The notes under the pieces were generated by a model. The model ran no database searches. It was not told where the DNA came from and saw nothing but the letters and a program-made list of their open reading frames with translations. 7,872 nucleotides of DNA from Chloroflexota bacterium. Lineage in GTDB: Bacteria > Chloroflexota > UBA6077 > JACQUR01. Both the position numbers and the translations under genes were made by a program. The stretch is taken from positions 1 through 7,872 of the forward strand of contig JACQUR010000511.1 in NCBI GenBank assembly GCA_016210245.1. The letters are read 5' to 3'. Below, piece after piece: positions 1 to 5,922 of this stretch. Within the stretch, counting starts at the first letter, position 1. Each line of letters opens with the position of its first letter.

Positions 1-1109
<1,109 letters not shown>

Positions 1110-1259
1110 GACAGCCCATTGCTGCAGGACCTGCCTGGGGCCGATCGGTCCGAACGCGCTCACCAGCGGGACGGGTGACCTGCCCCTCAGGGCGGCAGCC
1201 AGTTCCCTTGAAGGCAAGATTCCGTGTCCAACCCTCTAGCAAGGCCAGCCTCCGGGGCG

Positions 1260-1265
1260 TATGAT
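1260..1265 (+). promoter_or_regulatory. Possible -10 element (TATGAT) for the small 1320 gene
   Basis: TATGAT matches five of six bases of the sigma-70 -10 consensus and is conspicuous in this GC-rich gap. It would start transcription near 1272 and leave a leader of about 48 bases before the GTG at 1320. The corresponding -35 position (TAGCAA at 1237-1242) matches only three of six bases, so this is a weak call. If real, it argues against the longer upstream start at 1224, which lies before it. Confidence 0.3.
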
Positions 1266-1306
1266 GGTTTGGAGGGCCCTCAAGCGATCAACGTCGATTC
1301 CGCTCT

Positions 1307-1313
1307 GGGAGGT
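1307..1313 (+). promoter_or_regulatory. Ribosome binding site deciding the start at 1320
   Basis: GGGAGGT lies six bases before the GTG at 1320. The alternative GTG at 1224 in the same frame has no comparable purine-rich site, and the residues it would add are low in recognisable structure. This supports the shorter 102-residue protein. Confidence 0.65.
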
Positions 1314-1319
1314 ACGACC

Positions 1320-1628
1320 GTGCGCGTGCTGGTGACAGCGACTCCGAAGTTCCCCATCCCGCCCGAACAGATGCCCGCGCTCATGCAGGGTTTTGTCCGG
1401 TGGCGGGAGCGCTACCGTTCCAGGATGGAGGCATTCTACTTCTTCGCGGGCGGCAATGGCGGCGGTGGGATCGTCACTATCCCCGACGAGGCGGCGCTCA
1501 GCCAGATGATGCTCGAGTGGCCGTTCAGCATGTTCAGCGATCTGGTGATCCAGCCGATCATCGACGGCGACGTCGCGCTCAAGCAGTGGCAGGCGGCGTT
1601 GCAGGCGATGGCCGGAGGAGCGTCTTAA
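1320..1628 (+). CDS. Small hypothetical protein, possible DUF3303/muconolactone-isomerase-like ferredoxin fold
   Basis: The 102-residue product starts with a beta-strand-like MRVLVTATPKF, then a helix rich in charged residues (about 15-35, containing RWRERYRSRMEAF), a strand FYFFAGGNGGGGIVTI, a helix EAALSQMMLEWPFSMF, a strand DLVIQPIIDGD and a C-terminal helix. This beta-alpha-beta-beta-alpha-beta order and the small size fit the dimeric alpha/beta-barrel proteins of the DUF3303 and muconolactone isomerase type; this is a fold-level impression, not a firm family match. Function is unknown. I chose GTG 1320 because GGGAGGT sits six bases upstream; an in-frame GTG at 1224 would add 32 residues that do not look folded. 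The gene follows uvrA on the same strand with a 210-bp gap holding a TATGAT -10 candidate, so it is probably transcribed separately. No signal peptide or membrane segment is visible. Confidence 0.7.
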   Translation: MRVLVTATPKFPIPPEQMPALMQGFVRWRERYRSRMEAFYFFAGGNGGGGIVTIPDEAALSQMMLEWPFSMFSDLVIQPIIDGDVALKQWQAALQAMAGGAS

Positions 1629-1650
1629 GAGCGCCTCTCAAGACCCAGCG

Positions 1651-1712
1651 CAGAGACATAGAGACGCAGAGTCCTCTGGACAAGGGGGTAGCTCTGCGTC
1701 TCTGTGTCTCTG
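1651..1712. repeat. Inverted repeat, 21-bp arms of CAGAGACA-type sequence
   Basis: The left arm at 1651-1671 (CAGAGACATAGAGACGCAGA plus G) and the right arm at 1692-1712 are reverse complements at 20 of 21 positions; the single difference is a T opposite G, which still pairs in + strand RNA. The loop is 20 bases. The arms begin 22 bases after the stop of the small 1320 gene. There is no T-tract after the right arm (it is followed by TGGGGAGG), so it is not a classical intrinsic terminator. Similar 'cagagacacagag' motifs are recurrent intergenic sequences in several large bacterial genomes; I take this as a member of such a dispersed, MITE-like or palindromic family. Confidence 0.8.
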
Positions 1713-1840
1713 TGGGGAGGCGATCGCCCGGGGCATGGGCGAGGTGCTGGGCGATCGGCGACGGCAGTGTACCGGCAGGTGGCCGGCGCCTACAATTGAT
1801 CCCTGGAATTGGGTCTGCCAAGTTCTTGTGCGTGGAGGTC

Positions 1841-1988
1841 GTAGGGGCGGACGGCGCTGTCCGCCCGCCGCCCCGAGGGTGGCAAGGCGTGGTGAGCAGG
1901 GGGCCGGCCAGCAGCTCTCCTCCGGCCCCTTGGTCGCCACGCTCTGCCGCCCTCGGGGCGGCGGGGCGACAGAGCCGTCGCCCCCTAC
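1841..1988. repeat. Long imperfect palindrome (67-bp arms) bounded by GTAGGGG and its complement
   Basis: Positions 1841-1907 and 1922-1988 are inverted copies of each other at 56 of 67 positions, with a 14-base loop at 1908-1921. Both outer ends are GTAGGGG (on the right, as CCCCTAC). Each outer end also holds its own small hairpin: on the left an 8-bp stem GGGCGGAC/GTCCGCCC (1845-1852 with 1859-1866), on the right GGGGCGAC/GTCGCCCC (1963-1970 with 1977-1984). Two base pairs of that stem differ between the arms as paired changes (C1848-G1863 and G1849-C1862 are swapped on the right). Of the six non-Watson-Crick positions in the inner 44 pairs, four are G-U pairs in + strand RNA. No transposase is encoded. 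It may be a MITE or REP-like palindromic element. Confidence 0.85.
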
Positions 1989-2029
1989 GGCTCGGGGCGG
2001 CGGGGCGACCGGGCCGTCGCCCCCTACGG
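1952..2029. repeat. Two tandem 39-bp units, each with a GGGGCGAC/GTCGCCCC hairpin
   Basis: Unit 1 (1952-1990) and unit 2 (1991-2029) both start CTCGGGGCGG and end CCCCTACGG and are identical at 37 of 39 positions; the two differences fall in the six-base loop of the internal hairpin (AGAGCC versus CGGGCC). A five-base start of a third unit (CTCGG) follows at 2030. Unit 1 overlaps the right end of the long palindrome, so the element's right terminus has been duplicated in tandem. Confidence 0.85.
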
Positions 2030-2080
2030 CTCGGCGACCGCCGGCACAGAAACTGGTCACCCCCGCGCTCTGCCGGCCGG

Positions 2081-2109
2081 TAGACGCCAGGGGCGCGTGC
2101 TGCTATCCT
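2081..2109 (+). promoter_or_regulatory. Candidate promoter of the FeS-cytochrome b operon (extended -10)
   Basis: TAGACG (2081-2086, four of six matches to TTGACA) is followed after 17 bases by TATCCT (2104-2109, four of six matches to TATAAT), and TG one base before the -10 gives an extended -10 (TGCTATCCT). Transcription would begin near 2116 and leave a leader of about 45 bases before the GTG at 2161. The repeat cluster ends 51 bases upstream of the -35. No operator-like repeat overlaps it. Confidence 0.45.
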
Positions 2110-2160
2110 TAGGGCTGCTTCCCTGGGGTCGAACGACTTCGCACGGATGGAGGAGGTACC

Positions 2161-2961
2161 GTGTCTCACGAGGTCGGTGCAAAGGCTCCGTCCTCCTCGT
2201 CGGCGGAGCAGGGGGGGCCGCCGGATCCTTCGCGCAGACAGTTCCTTCGCGGCGCGGTCGCGGCAGGGGTGGCCGCGGGGTTCAATCTCGTCGGCTTCGT
2301 CGACCTGGCCCGCTGGAGCGGGCTGCCGGGCGCCAGGGTTGCCGAGGCTGTCGTCTTCCCGGACCCCTCGCTCTGCATCGGCTGCTTGACCTGCGAGGTG
2401 ATCTGTTCCCGGGTCCACCAGGAGGCGGGCTTGTCGGCGCTGCCGCGGATCAGGATCTACAACGATCCGAAGGTTAAGGTGGACCCTGAGGTCGAGCGCA
2501 ACTACCCCGGACGCGGCTCCTTTACCCAGACGCCCTGCCTGCAGTGCCCGGCGCCCGAGTGCCTGTCCGTGTGCCCGGTGAGCGCTCTTCAGGTGGAGCC
2601 CAGGACCGGGGCGCGCTACATCCGGGAGGACCGGTGCGTGAGCTGCGGTCGCTGCGCCGAGGCCTGCCCCTTCCCTGTGTGGGACGAGGCACGGGCGACC
2701 AGCGGCGAGAAGCTAGGCCAGAAGTCTCGGATTACCTACGATCCCGACCGGGATATCTTCGTCAAGTGCGACCTGTGCTATTTCCGAGCGGAGGGGCCCG
2801 CGTGCGCGGAGCGCTGTCCGGTGAATATTCGGATCAAACAGGGAATCGTCAAGAGCGACCGTCCGTGCCTGGATGTGCCGCGCGGCGACCAGGCCACGTG
2901 GGACAAGCTGCGCCGGCTCCAGACCTTCGAGGGTAGCCCCGCGCCCAAGCAATCGGTCTGA
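2161..2961 (+). CDS. Tat-exported 4Fe-4S electron-transfer protein (DMSO reductase beta / HybA / PsrB-like)
   Basis: This 266-residue protein should relay electrons between a catalytic subunit and a membrane cytochrome. A twin-arginine signal is visible: SRRQFLRG at 24-31 followed by a hydrophobic stretch (32-47), with a plausible cleavage after AEA at 61-63. Sixteen cysteines fall into four cluster motifs in the family's order: C72-x2-C75-x2-C78-x3-C82; C126-x2-C129-x4-C134-x3-C138P; C159-x2-C162-x2-C165-x3-C169P; C203-x2-C206-x8-C215-x3-C219P. The motif CIGCLTCEVIC followed by H-Q-E recalls iron-sulfur subunits found beside aldehyde ferredoxin oxidoreductases as well as FdnH/HybA. Unlike FdnH or HybA there is no C-terminal membrane anchor, so it would have to dock on the cytochrome encoded 36 bp downstream. 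GTG 2161 follows GGAGGAGGT closely. The product would act on the outer face of the membrane. No catalytic subunit lies next to it here. The family is clear; the partner and substrate are unknown. Confidence 0.9.
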   Translation: MSHEVGAKAPSSSSAEQGGPPDPSRRQFLRGAVAAGVAAGFNLVGFVDLARWSGLPGARVAEAVVFPDPSLCIGCLTCEVICSRVHQEAGLSALPRIRIYNDPKVKVDPEVERNYPGRGSFTQTPCLQCPAPECLSVCPVSALQVEPRTGARYIREDRCVSCGRCAEACPFPVWDEARATSGEKLGQKSRITYDPDRDIFVKCDLCYFRAEGPACAERCPVNIRIKQGIVKSDRPCLDVPRGDQATWDKLRRLQTFEGSPAPKQSV

Positions 2962-2997
2962 CGGTGAACACGCGGAGGAGAGAGGCAGGAGGGAGAG

Positions 2998-3942
2998 GTG
3001 CAGCGTCAGAGTTCGCCGCTCATGATTCTCGGAATCGGGCTGGCCCTGGCGGTGGCTGGCGGGGTCTGGATCGTCCTGCAGCAGGTTTCGGGCGCCCAGC
3101 CGTGGGGCCCGCTGCTCTCCGACAACGTCCTCTTCGCCAAGGCGCTGCCGTTCGTCGTTGGAATCGGGGTCCTGTTGGGCCTGTCCCAGGCCCTCAATCA
3201 CGCCGGCTTCGGCACCGAGCACCACGGCAACAGGGTGCGCAGGTTCTCGGCAAGCACCGCACTGACCCACTGGATCAATGCCCTCGGCTTTCTGATCGCG
3301 CTCGGGACCGGGGCGGTGCAGTACCTGAAGGGCGTCCTCGACGTGCCCGCGCCGGTGCCGCTGCCCCTGCTCTATCGCTTCCACTACCTGGGGGCCGCGC
3401 TGATCGTCCTGGCCGTGAGTAGCTTCGTCACCCACCGCTTGCTGATCGGCGACCGCCGCTTGCTGCCCGACACGAAGCGCTTCGCGCGCGAGGTGCGCGG
3501 CCTGGCCAGCGAGTTGCCGGGCGTGCTGGGGAGCGCGGTGGCGGGCTTCTTCGGCCTCAGCCTGCGTCGGCCGGCTCCGCTCGTCGGGCAGTTCACGTAC
3601 TATGAGCGGCTGGTCTCCTTCCCGGCCTGGGTGGTGCTGGTGGGGCTGATTGTCCTCAGCGGTCTACTGAAGGCCATGCGCTTCCTGCTACCAATTCCCG
3701 GCGAGGTAGTCAATCTCCTCAGCGTGCTCCACGTCGCGGCCATGGTGCTCGTGGCGGCCAAACTGCTGGACCACCTGCGCTACGTGGCTAGTCCCAGCCG
3801 CTGGCCCTTGCTGGTGGCCATGGTGACCACCTGGGTGAGCGTCGAGTATGTCCGCGCCCGCCATCCCGGCTGGGCGCTCGAGGGCAGGGAGGCGCGTCCC
3901 GAGTCCCGGGCGGAGGGCCAGATGGCCGCCGAGGCCCACTAG
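2998..3942 (+). CDS. Cytochrome b membrane subunit, formate dehydrogenase gamma (FdnI)-like
   Basis: A 314-residue integral membrane protein. Hydrophobic segments lie at about 9-30, 47-66, 91-110, 126-148, 206-226 and 237-258, with a weaker one at 269-285. The last four strong segments resemble the four-helix di-heme cytochrome b of formate dehydrogenase-N: H91 (in THW), H129 (in FHYLG), H245 (in LHVAA) and H259 (in DHLRY) have spacings of 38 and 14 between first/second and third/fourth, nearly those of the heme-ligating histidines I recall for FdnI (18, 57, 155, 169). The protein probably exchanges electrons with menaquinone or ubiquinone. The first two helices form an N-terminal extension of about 80 residues not found in FdnI. 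GTG 2998 is preceded by AGGAGG at five bases; a later ATG at 3022 lacks that site. It lies 36 bp after the FeS gene and is surely co-transcribed. The C-terminal 30 residues are charged and polar. NrfD-type subunits are less likely because of the heme histidines. Confidence 0.85.
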   Translation: MQRQSSPLMILGIGLALAVAGGVWIVLQQVSGAQPWGPLLSDNVLFAKALPFVVGIGVLLGLSQALNHAGFGTEHHGNRVRRFSASTALTHWINALGFLIALGTGAVQYLKGVLDVPAPVPLPLLYRFHYLGAALIVLAVSSFVTHRLLIGDRRLLPDTKRFAREVRGLASELPGVLGSAVAGFFGLSLRRPAPLVGQFTYYERLVSFPAWVVLVGLIVLSGLLKAMRFLLPIPGEVVNLLSVLHVAAMVLVAAKLLDHLRYVASPSRWPLLVAMVTTWVSVEYVRARHPGWALEGREARPESRAEGQMAAEAH

Positions 3943-4244
3943 CTTGATCGGTAGACCTTAGGAGCGCTAGGCGGGGCCTCGTGGCGCGCCCTGTACAGGG
4001 CATCGATCATGTCGTCTGCATCAAGATCGCTCCACACTCCTGCGAGAGCGAGGAGTTCCTTCTTCCGGCGCTTACTCTTCGGTGCAACTGCCTCAGCGCC
4101 ATAGTCTGCCGGATTGGCCACGACGGCAAGGGGCTCCCCCTCTCGTTCGATGAGCCGGGGGACTTTGTCAATGTGGACTGCCTCCAGGATGCGTAGAAGG
4201 TTCGTGTCGGGCTCCAGCGGTACCCGCCTCAGCTCTCGCGCCAT
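3939..4244 (-). CDS. Solo antitoxin-like protein, Phd/YefM-VapB type
   Basis: The 101-residue product has an N-terminal Phd-like region (TNLLRILEAVHIDKVPRLIE then REGEPLAVVANPADY, about 14-48) of the kind that forms the DNA-binding dimer in type II antitoxins, a basic linker SKRRKK (57-62), and a C-terminal segment LALAGVWSDLDADDMIDALY (66-85) followed by RARHEAPPSAP, which resembles the toxin-wrapping tail of VapB-type antitoxins. These genes normally precede a PIN-domain VapC toxin, but downstream on this strand there is only the oppositely oriented cytochrome gene, so no toxin is encoded here. I chose ATG 4244 because AGGAGGT at 4258-4252 lies eight bases upstream; the GTG at 4253 overlaps that ribosome site. 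A -10 candidate lies at 4281-4276. Its stop overlaps the cytochrome stop in a shared CTAG. Family assignment is by motif resemblance; regulation of another locus is possible. Confidence 0.7.
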   Translation of the reverse strand: MARELRRVPLEPDTNLLRILEAVHIDKVPRLIEREGEPLAVVANPADYGAEAVAPKSKRRKKELLALAGVWSDLDADDMIDALYRARHEAPPSAPKVYRSS

Positions 4245-4251
4245 CCGGTCC

Positions 4252-4258
4252 ACCTCCT
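4252..4258 (-). promoter_or_regulatory. Ribosome binding site deciding the antitoxin start
   Basis: Read on the minus strand this is AGGAGGT, with a spacer of seven to eight bases to ATG at 4244. The in-frame GTG at 4253-4251 is part of the same ribosome site and cannot be used efficiently, so the start is set at 4244. Confidence 0.75.
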
Positions 4259-4275
4259 GTCAGGGTGCCTGATCT

Positions 4276-4284
4276 ATTATCGCA
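4276..4284 (-). promoter_or_regulatory. Candidate extended -10 promoter of the antitoxin gene
   Basis: On the minus strand the sequence is TGCGATAAT: GATAAT (five of six matches to TATAAT) with TG one base upstream, an extended -10. The -35 region shows no good match, as is usual for extended -10 promoters. The start point would be near 4268, giving a leader of about 24 bases that carries the ribosome site. It is one of the few AT-rich spots in the surrounding 400 bp. Confidence 0.5.
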
Positions 4285-4420
4285 TGGGCCGCGCGATGGC
4301 TTGGGGCGACCAGCCGGTCCAGGCAGACCGTCTCCAGCGGCTTTCGGCAAGCCTGAGCCAGGTCTGGTGGGGCGGGCAGGGATACCCGCCACCTTGATTC
4401 CCGCACACTCCCGGTCGAGC

Positions 4421-4828
4421 TCAGTCCACCCGCTCGTAGCCCACGTACCTGACGATCCTGGGCTGGGGCGGCGAGCCGGGAGCGGTGCCTTCGCTCCGCT
4501 CGACCCGGTAGCGCGCCGCATCTGCCACCCGGGCAGCCAACTCGATCACGCCGCCCGGATACTGGTCTTCGCCGATGGTGACCACCTCCGCCCGTGGCGC
4601 CTGGGCGCGCGCCGCGGCGGCCAACTCGGGTGGGACGACCAGCAGGTCGACGGCCTCGGGCAAGGCGGAGAGCGGCGCCAGCTCCACTTTGAGCTGCAGG
4701 CCCTGGCGCTCGGCACTGGTCTTCAGGCGACGATGCACCATCAGCCACCAGGCCGGCAGCGCGCCCAGCGTGTACCCGCACACGATGCGCTTCAGCCCTC
4801 GAGGCTGAAGGGATGATGCATCTGGCAT
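4421..4828 (-). CDS. Small protein resembling a PTS IIB (lactose/cellobiose-type) domain
   Basis: A 135-residue product. Residues 13-20 (KRIVCGYT) form a first strand and loop with C17 at the place of the phosphorylated cysteine in PTS IIB domains. A helix (about 22-43, ending in KTSAERQGL) follows, then a strand LQLKVEL, and DLLVVPPEL (61-69) where IIB proteins have their second core strand and 'can be seen as xxx' loop. EVVTIGEDQYPGG (81-93) and a helix IELAARVADA complete an alpha/beta pattern. The C-terminal 25 residues are unlike IIB. No PTS EIIA, EIIC or HPr gene is nearby, so phosphotransfer is unsupported; the match may be fold-level only. ATG 4828 has AGGAG five bases upstream and a second AGGAGG a little further. 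The gene follows the FAD subunit on the same strand across an 80-bp gap containing a strong hairpin, so it is likely the last gene of the molybdenum hydroxylase operon. Real gene: fairly sure. Function: unknown. Confidence 0.6.
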   Translation of the reverse strand: MPDASSLQPRGLKRIVCGYTLGALPAWWLMVHRRLKTSAERQGLQLKVELAPLSALPEAVDLLVVPPELAAAARAQAPRAEVVTIGEDQYPGGVIELAARVADAARYRVERSEGTAPGSPPQPRIVRYVGYERVD

Positions 4829-4851
4829 GTCGACTCCTGACCTCCTGCAGT

Positions 4852-4903
4852 GTCGGCAGCAGGCAGCAGGCAGTAGACCTACTGCCTGCTGCCTGCTGCC
4901 GAC
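4852..4903. repeat. Perfect 25-bp inverted repeat built of GGCAGCA heptads, between two operon genes
   Basis: The arms at 4852-4876 and 4879-4903 are perfect reverse complements with only two bases (AC) between them. The left arm contains three near-identical heptads, GGCAGCA, GGCAGCA and GGCAGTA (4855-4875). In the minus-strand mRNA the hairpin begins five bases after the FAD-subunit stop (4909) and ends just before the ribosome sites of the next gene. There is no U-tract, so it is not a standard terminator. It could block 3' exonucleases or modulate translation of the downstream gene, or be a dispersed repeat. Confidence 0.9.
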
Positions 4904-4908
4904 TGGGC

Positions 4909-5901
4909 TCAGGCGAGCGCCTGGAGCACAGCGCGCTCGATGAGGCCCTGGGCGATGTCGACCTTGTAGGCGTTCAGGCTCATCGGGCGGGCGACGGTGC
5001 GGATCGCCGCCGCCGCCTGCCTGATCGTGGCCTTGATGTCCTTGCCCTTGAGGGCATCCTCCACCACCTTGGCCCGATACGGCACCGGCGACACCCCGCC
5101 CAGCACGATCCGCCCGTCCTTCCAGGCCCCGCCCTCGCTGGTTACCACCGCCGCCACGCTCACCTGGGCGAAGTCGTACACCTGGCGGTCCTTGAGCTTG
5201 ATCCAGGCAGTCTTCGTGTTGGCTGCCAGGGGCGAGATGGTCACCTCGGATAGCAGCTCGTTCGGCTTGAGCACGTTCTCGCGCAGCACGTCGGTGCGCG
5301 GCCCGACGAAGTAGTCGTCGAAGGCGACCTCGCGCTGGCCGCCGGGCCCGGCAATCCTGGCCCTGGCTCCCAGGGCCAGCAGGGCGACGGCGGTGTCGGA
5401 GGGGTGGACCATGTAGCACAGCTCGCCGCCGATGACGGCGTGGTAGCGGTTGTCGCCGGTGACGGCGAAGCAGAAGTCGCCGCCCTTCTTGTAGCAGTCG
5501 AACTTCTCGCCGCGGAAGTACCAGCAGCGAGGGCGCTGGTTGAGGTTGCCGCCCAGGGTGCCGAAGTTGCGGATCAGGGGCGAGGCGACCGCCTGGGCCG
5601 CCTCGCCCAGCACGGGCCAGCCCTGGCGCAGCGGCTGGGACTCGACGATGGCGCTGAGGGTGGTGGCCGCGCCGATGGTCGCCCCCTGAGGCGTGGCGTT
5701 GATCCCGGTCAACTGGGGGATGGTGGTGATGTCCACCAGGAAGGCGGGCAGGGGCAGGCCCTTGCCCTGGATCCAGTCCTTCATCAGGCCGTCCACCAGG
5801 TCGCTGCCGCCGCCGACAACCTTCGCGGTCGGCCCGAGCTTGTCCAGCAGGCCCACCGCCTCGTCGACGGTCCTGGCGTCGTGTAGCTCGAAGCTCTTCA
5901 T
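4909..5901 (-). CDS. Molybdenum hydroxylase FAD-binding subunit with extra [4Fe-4S] site (PaoB/HcrB-like)
   Basis: This is the medium, FAD-binding subunit of a xanthine dehydrogenase/aldehyde oxidase family enzyme; it passes electrons from the 2Fe-2S subunit to FAD and on to an acceptor. At 330 residues it has normal length. FAD-binding loops are VVGGGSDLV (28-36) and FGTLGGNL (113-120). The insert after the second loop carries C126 (QRPRCWYFR), C136 (FDCYKKGG), C144 (DFCFA) and C162 (ELCYM). This four-cysteine insert is the hallmark of the subgroup with an additional [4Fe-4S] cluster, as in E. coli PaoB (YagS) and 4-hydroxybenzoyl-CoA reductase HcrB; plain CoxM or XdhB proteins lack it. The C-terminal domain (from about 225) is of CO dehydrogenase flavoprotein type. 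GGGAGGAAG with an eight-base spacer after its GGAGG precedes ATG 5901. The gene lies 21 bp after the large subunit stop, clearly an operon. The 2Fe-2S subunit is not in the window. No signal peptide is visible. Confidence 0.92.
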   Translation of the reverse strand: MKSFELHDARTVDEAVGLLDKLGPTAKVVGGGSDLVDGLMKDWIQGKGLPLPAFLVDITTIPQLTGINATPQGATIGAATTLSAIVESQPLRQGWPVLGEAAQAVASPLIRNFGTLGGNLNQRPRCWYFRGEKFDCYKKGGDFCFAVTGDNRYHAVIGGELCYMVHPSDTAVALLALGARARIAGPGGQREVAFDDYFVGPRTDVLRENVLKPNELLSEVTISPLAANTKTAWIKLKDRQVYDFAQVSVAAVVTSEGGAWKDGRIVLGGVSPVPYRAKVVEDALKGKDIKATIRQAAAAIRTVARPMSLNAYKVDIAQGLIERAVLQALA

Positions 5902-5922
5902 CTCGTCTTCCTCCCGTCCTGC

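Larger units (their letters stand above)
1629..2160. other. Repeat-rich intergenic region without a credible gene
   Basis: This 532-bp stretch is open in several frames on both strands, but the translations are arginine/proline/glycine-rich and resemble nothing, which is typical of GC-rich non-coding DNA. It contains an inverted repeat of CAGAGAC-type sequence (1651-1712), a long imperfect palindrome (1841-1988), a 39-bp tandem duplication (1952-2029) and a promoter candidate (2081-2109). A smaller inverted pair (CCGGCA at 2041-2046 with TGCCGG at 2071-2076) lies just before the promoter, and CAATT/AATTG at 1793-1797 and 1806-1810 forms another short one. Confidence 0.75.

Noticed and set aside
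1224..1319. Longer N-terminus of the small gene from GTG 1224
   Set aside because: No ribosome site precedes it, whereas GGGAGGT precedes GTG 1320, and the extra 32 residues look like translated intergenic sequence.
1110..1319. RNA gene or terminator after uvrA
   Set aside because: I saw no hairpin followed by a T-tract and no tRNA-like cloverleaf; only a weak -10 candidate is present in this gap.
1719..1728. GGCGATCGCC, containing the HIP1-like octamer GCGATCGC
   Set aside because: Only one exact copy was noticed; a HIP1-rich genome would show many. A single octamer in GC-rich DNA is not informative.
1952..2029. CRISPR array
   Set aside because: The repeats are directly adjacent without spacers, and no cas gene is present; it is a tandem duplication.
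1400..2477. Several long open frames on both strands across the repeat region
   Set aside because: Their translations are dominated by R, P, G and A, follow the repeat units, lack ribosome sites and overlap the real genes at both ends.
3988..4001. Perfect 14-bp palindrome GCCCTGTACAGGGC
   Set aside because: It lies inside the antitoxin coding sequence (ALYRA), far from the promoter, and could arise by chance from these codons; nothing else suggests an operator.
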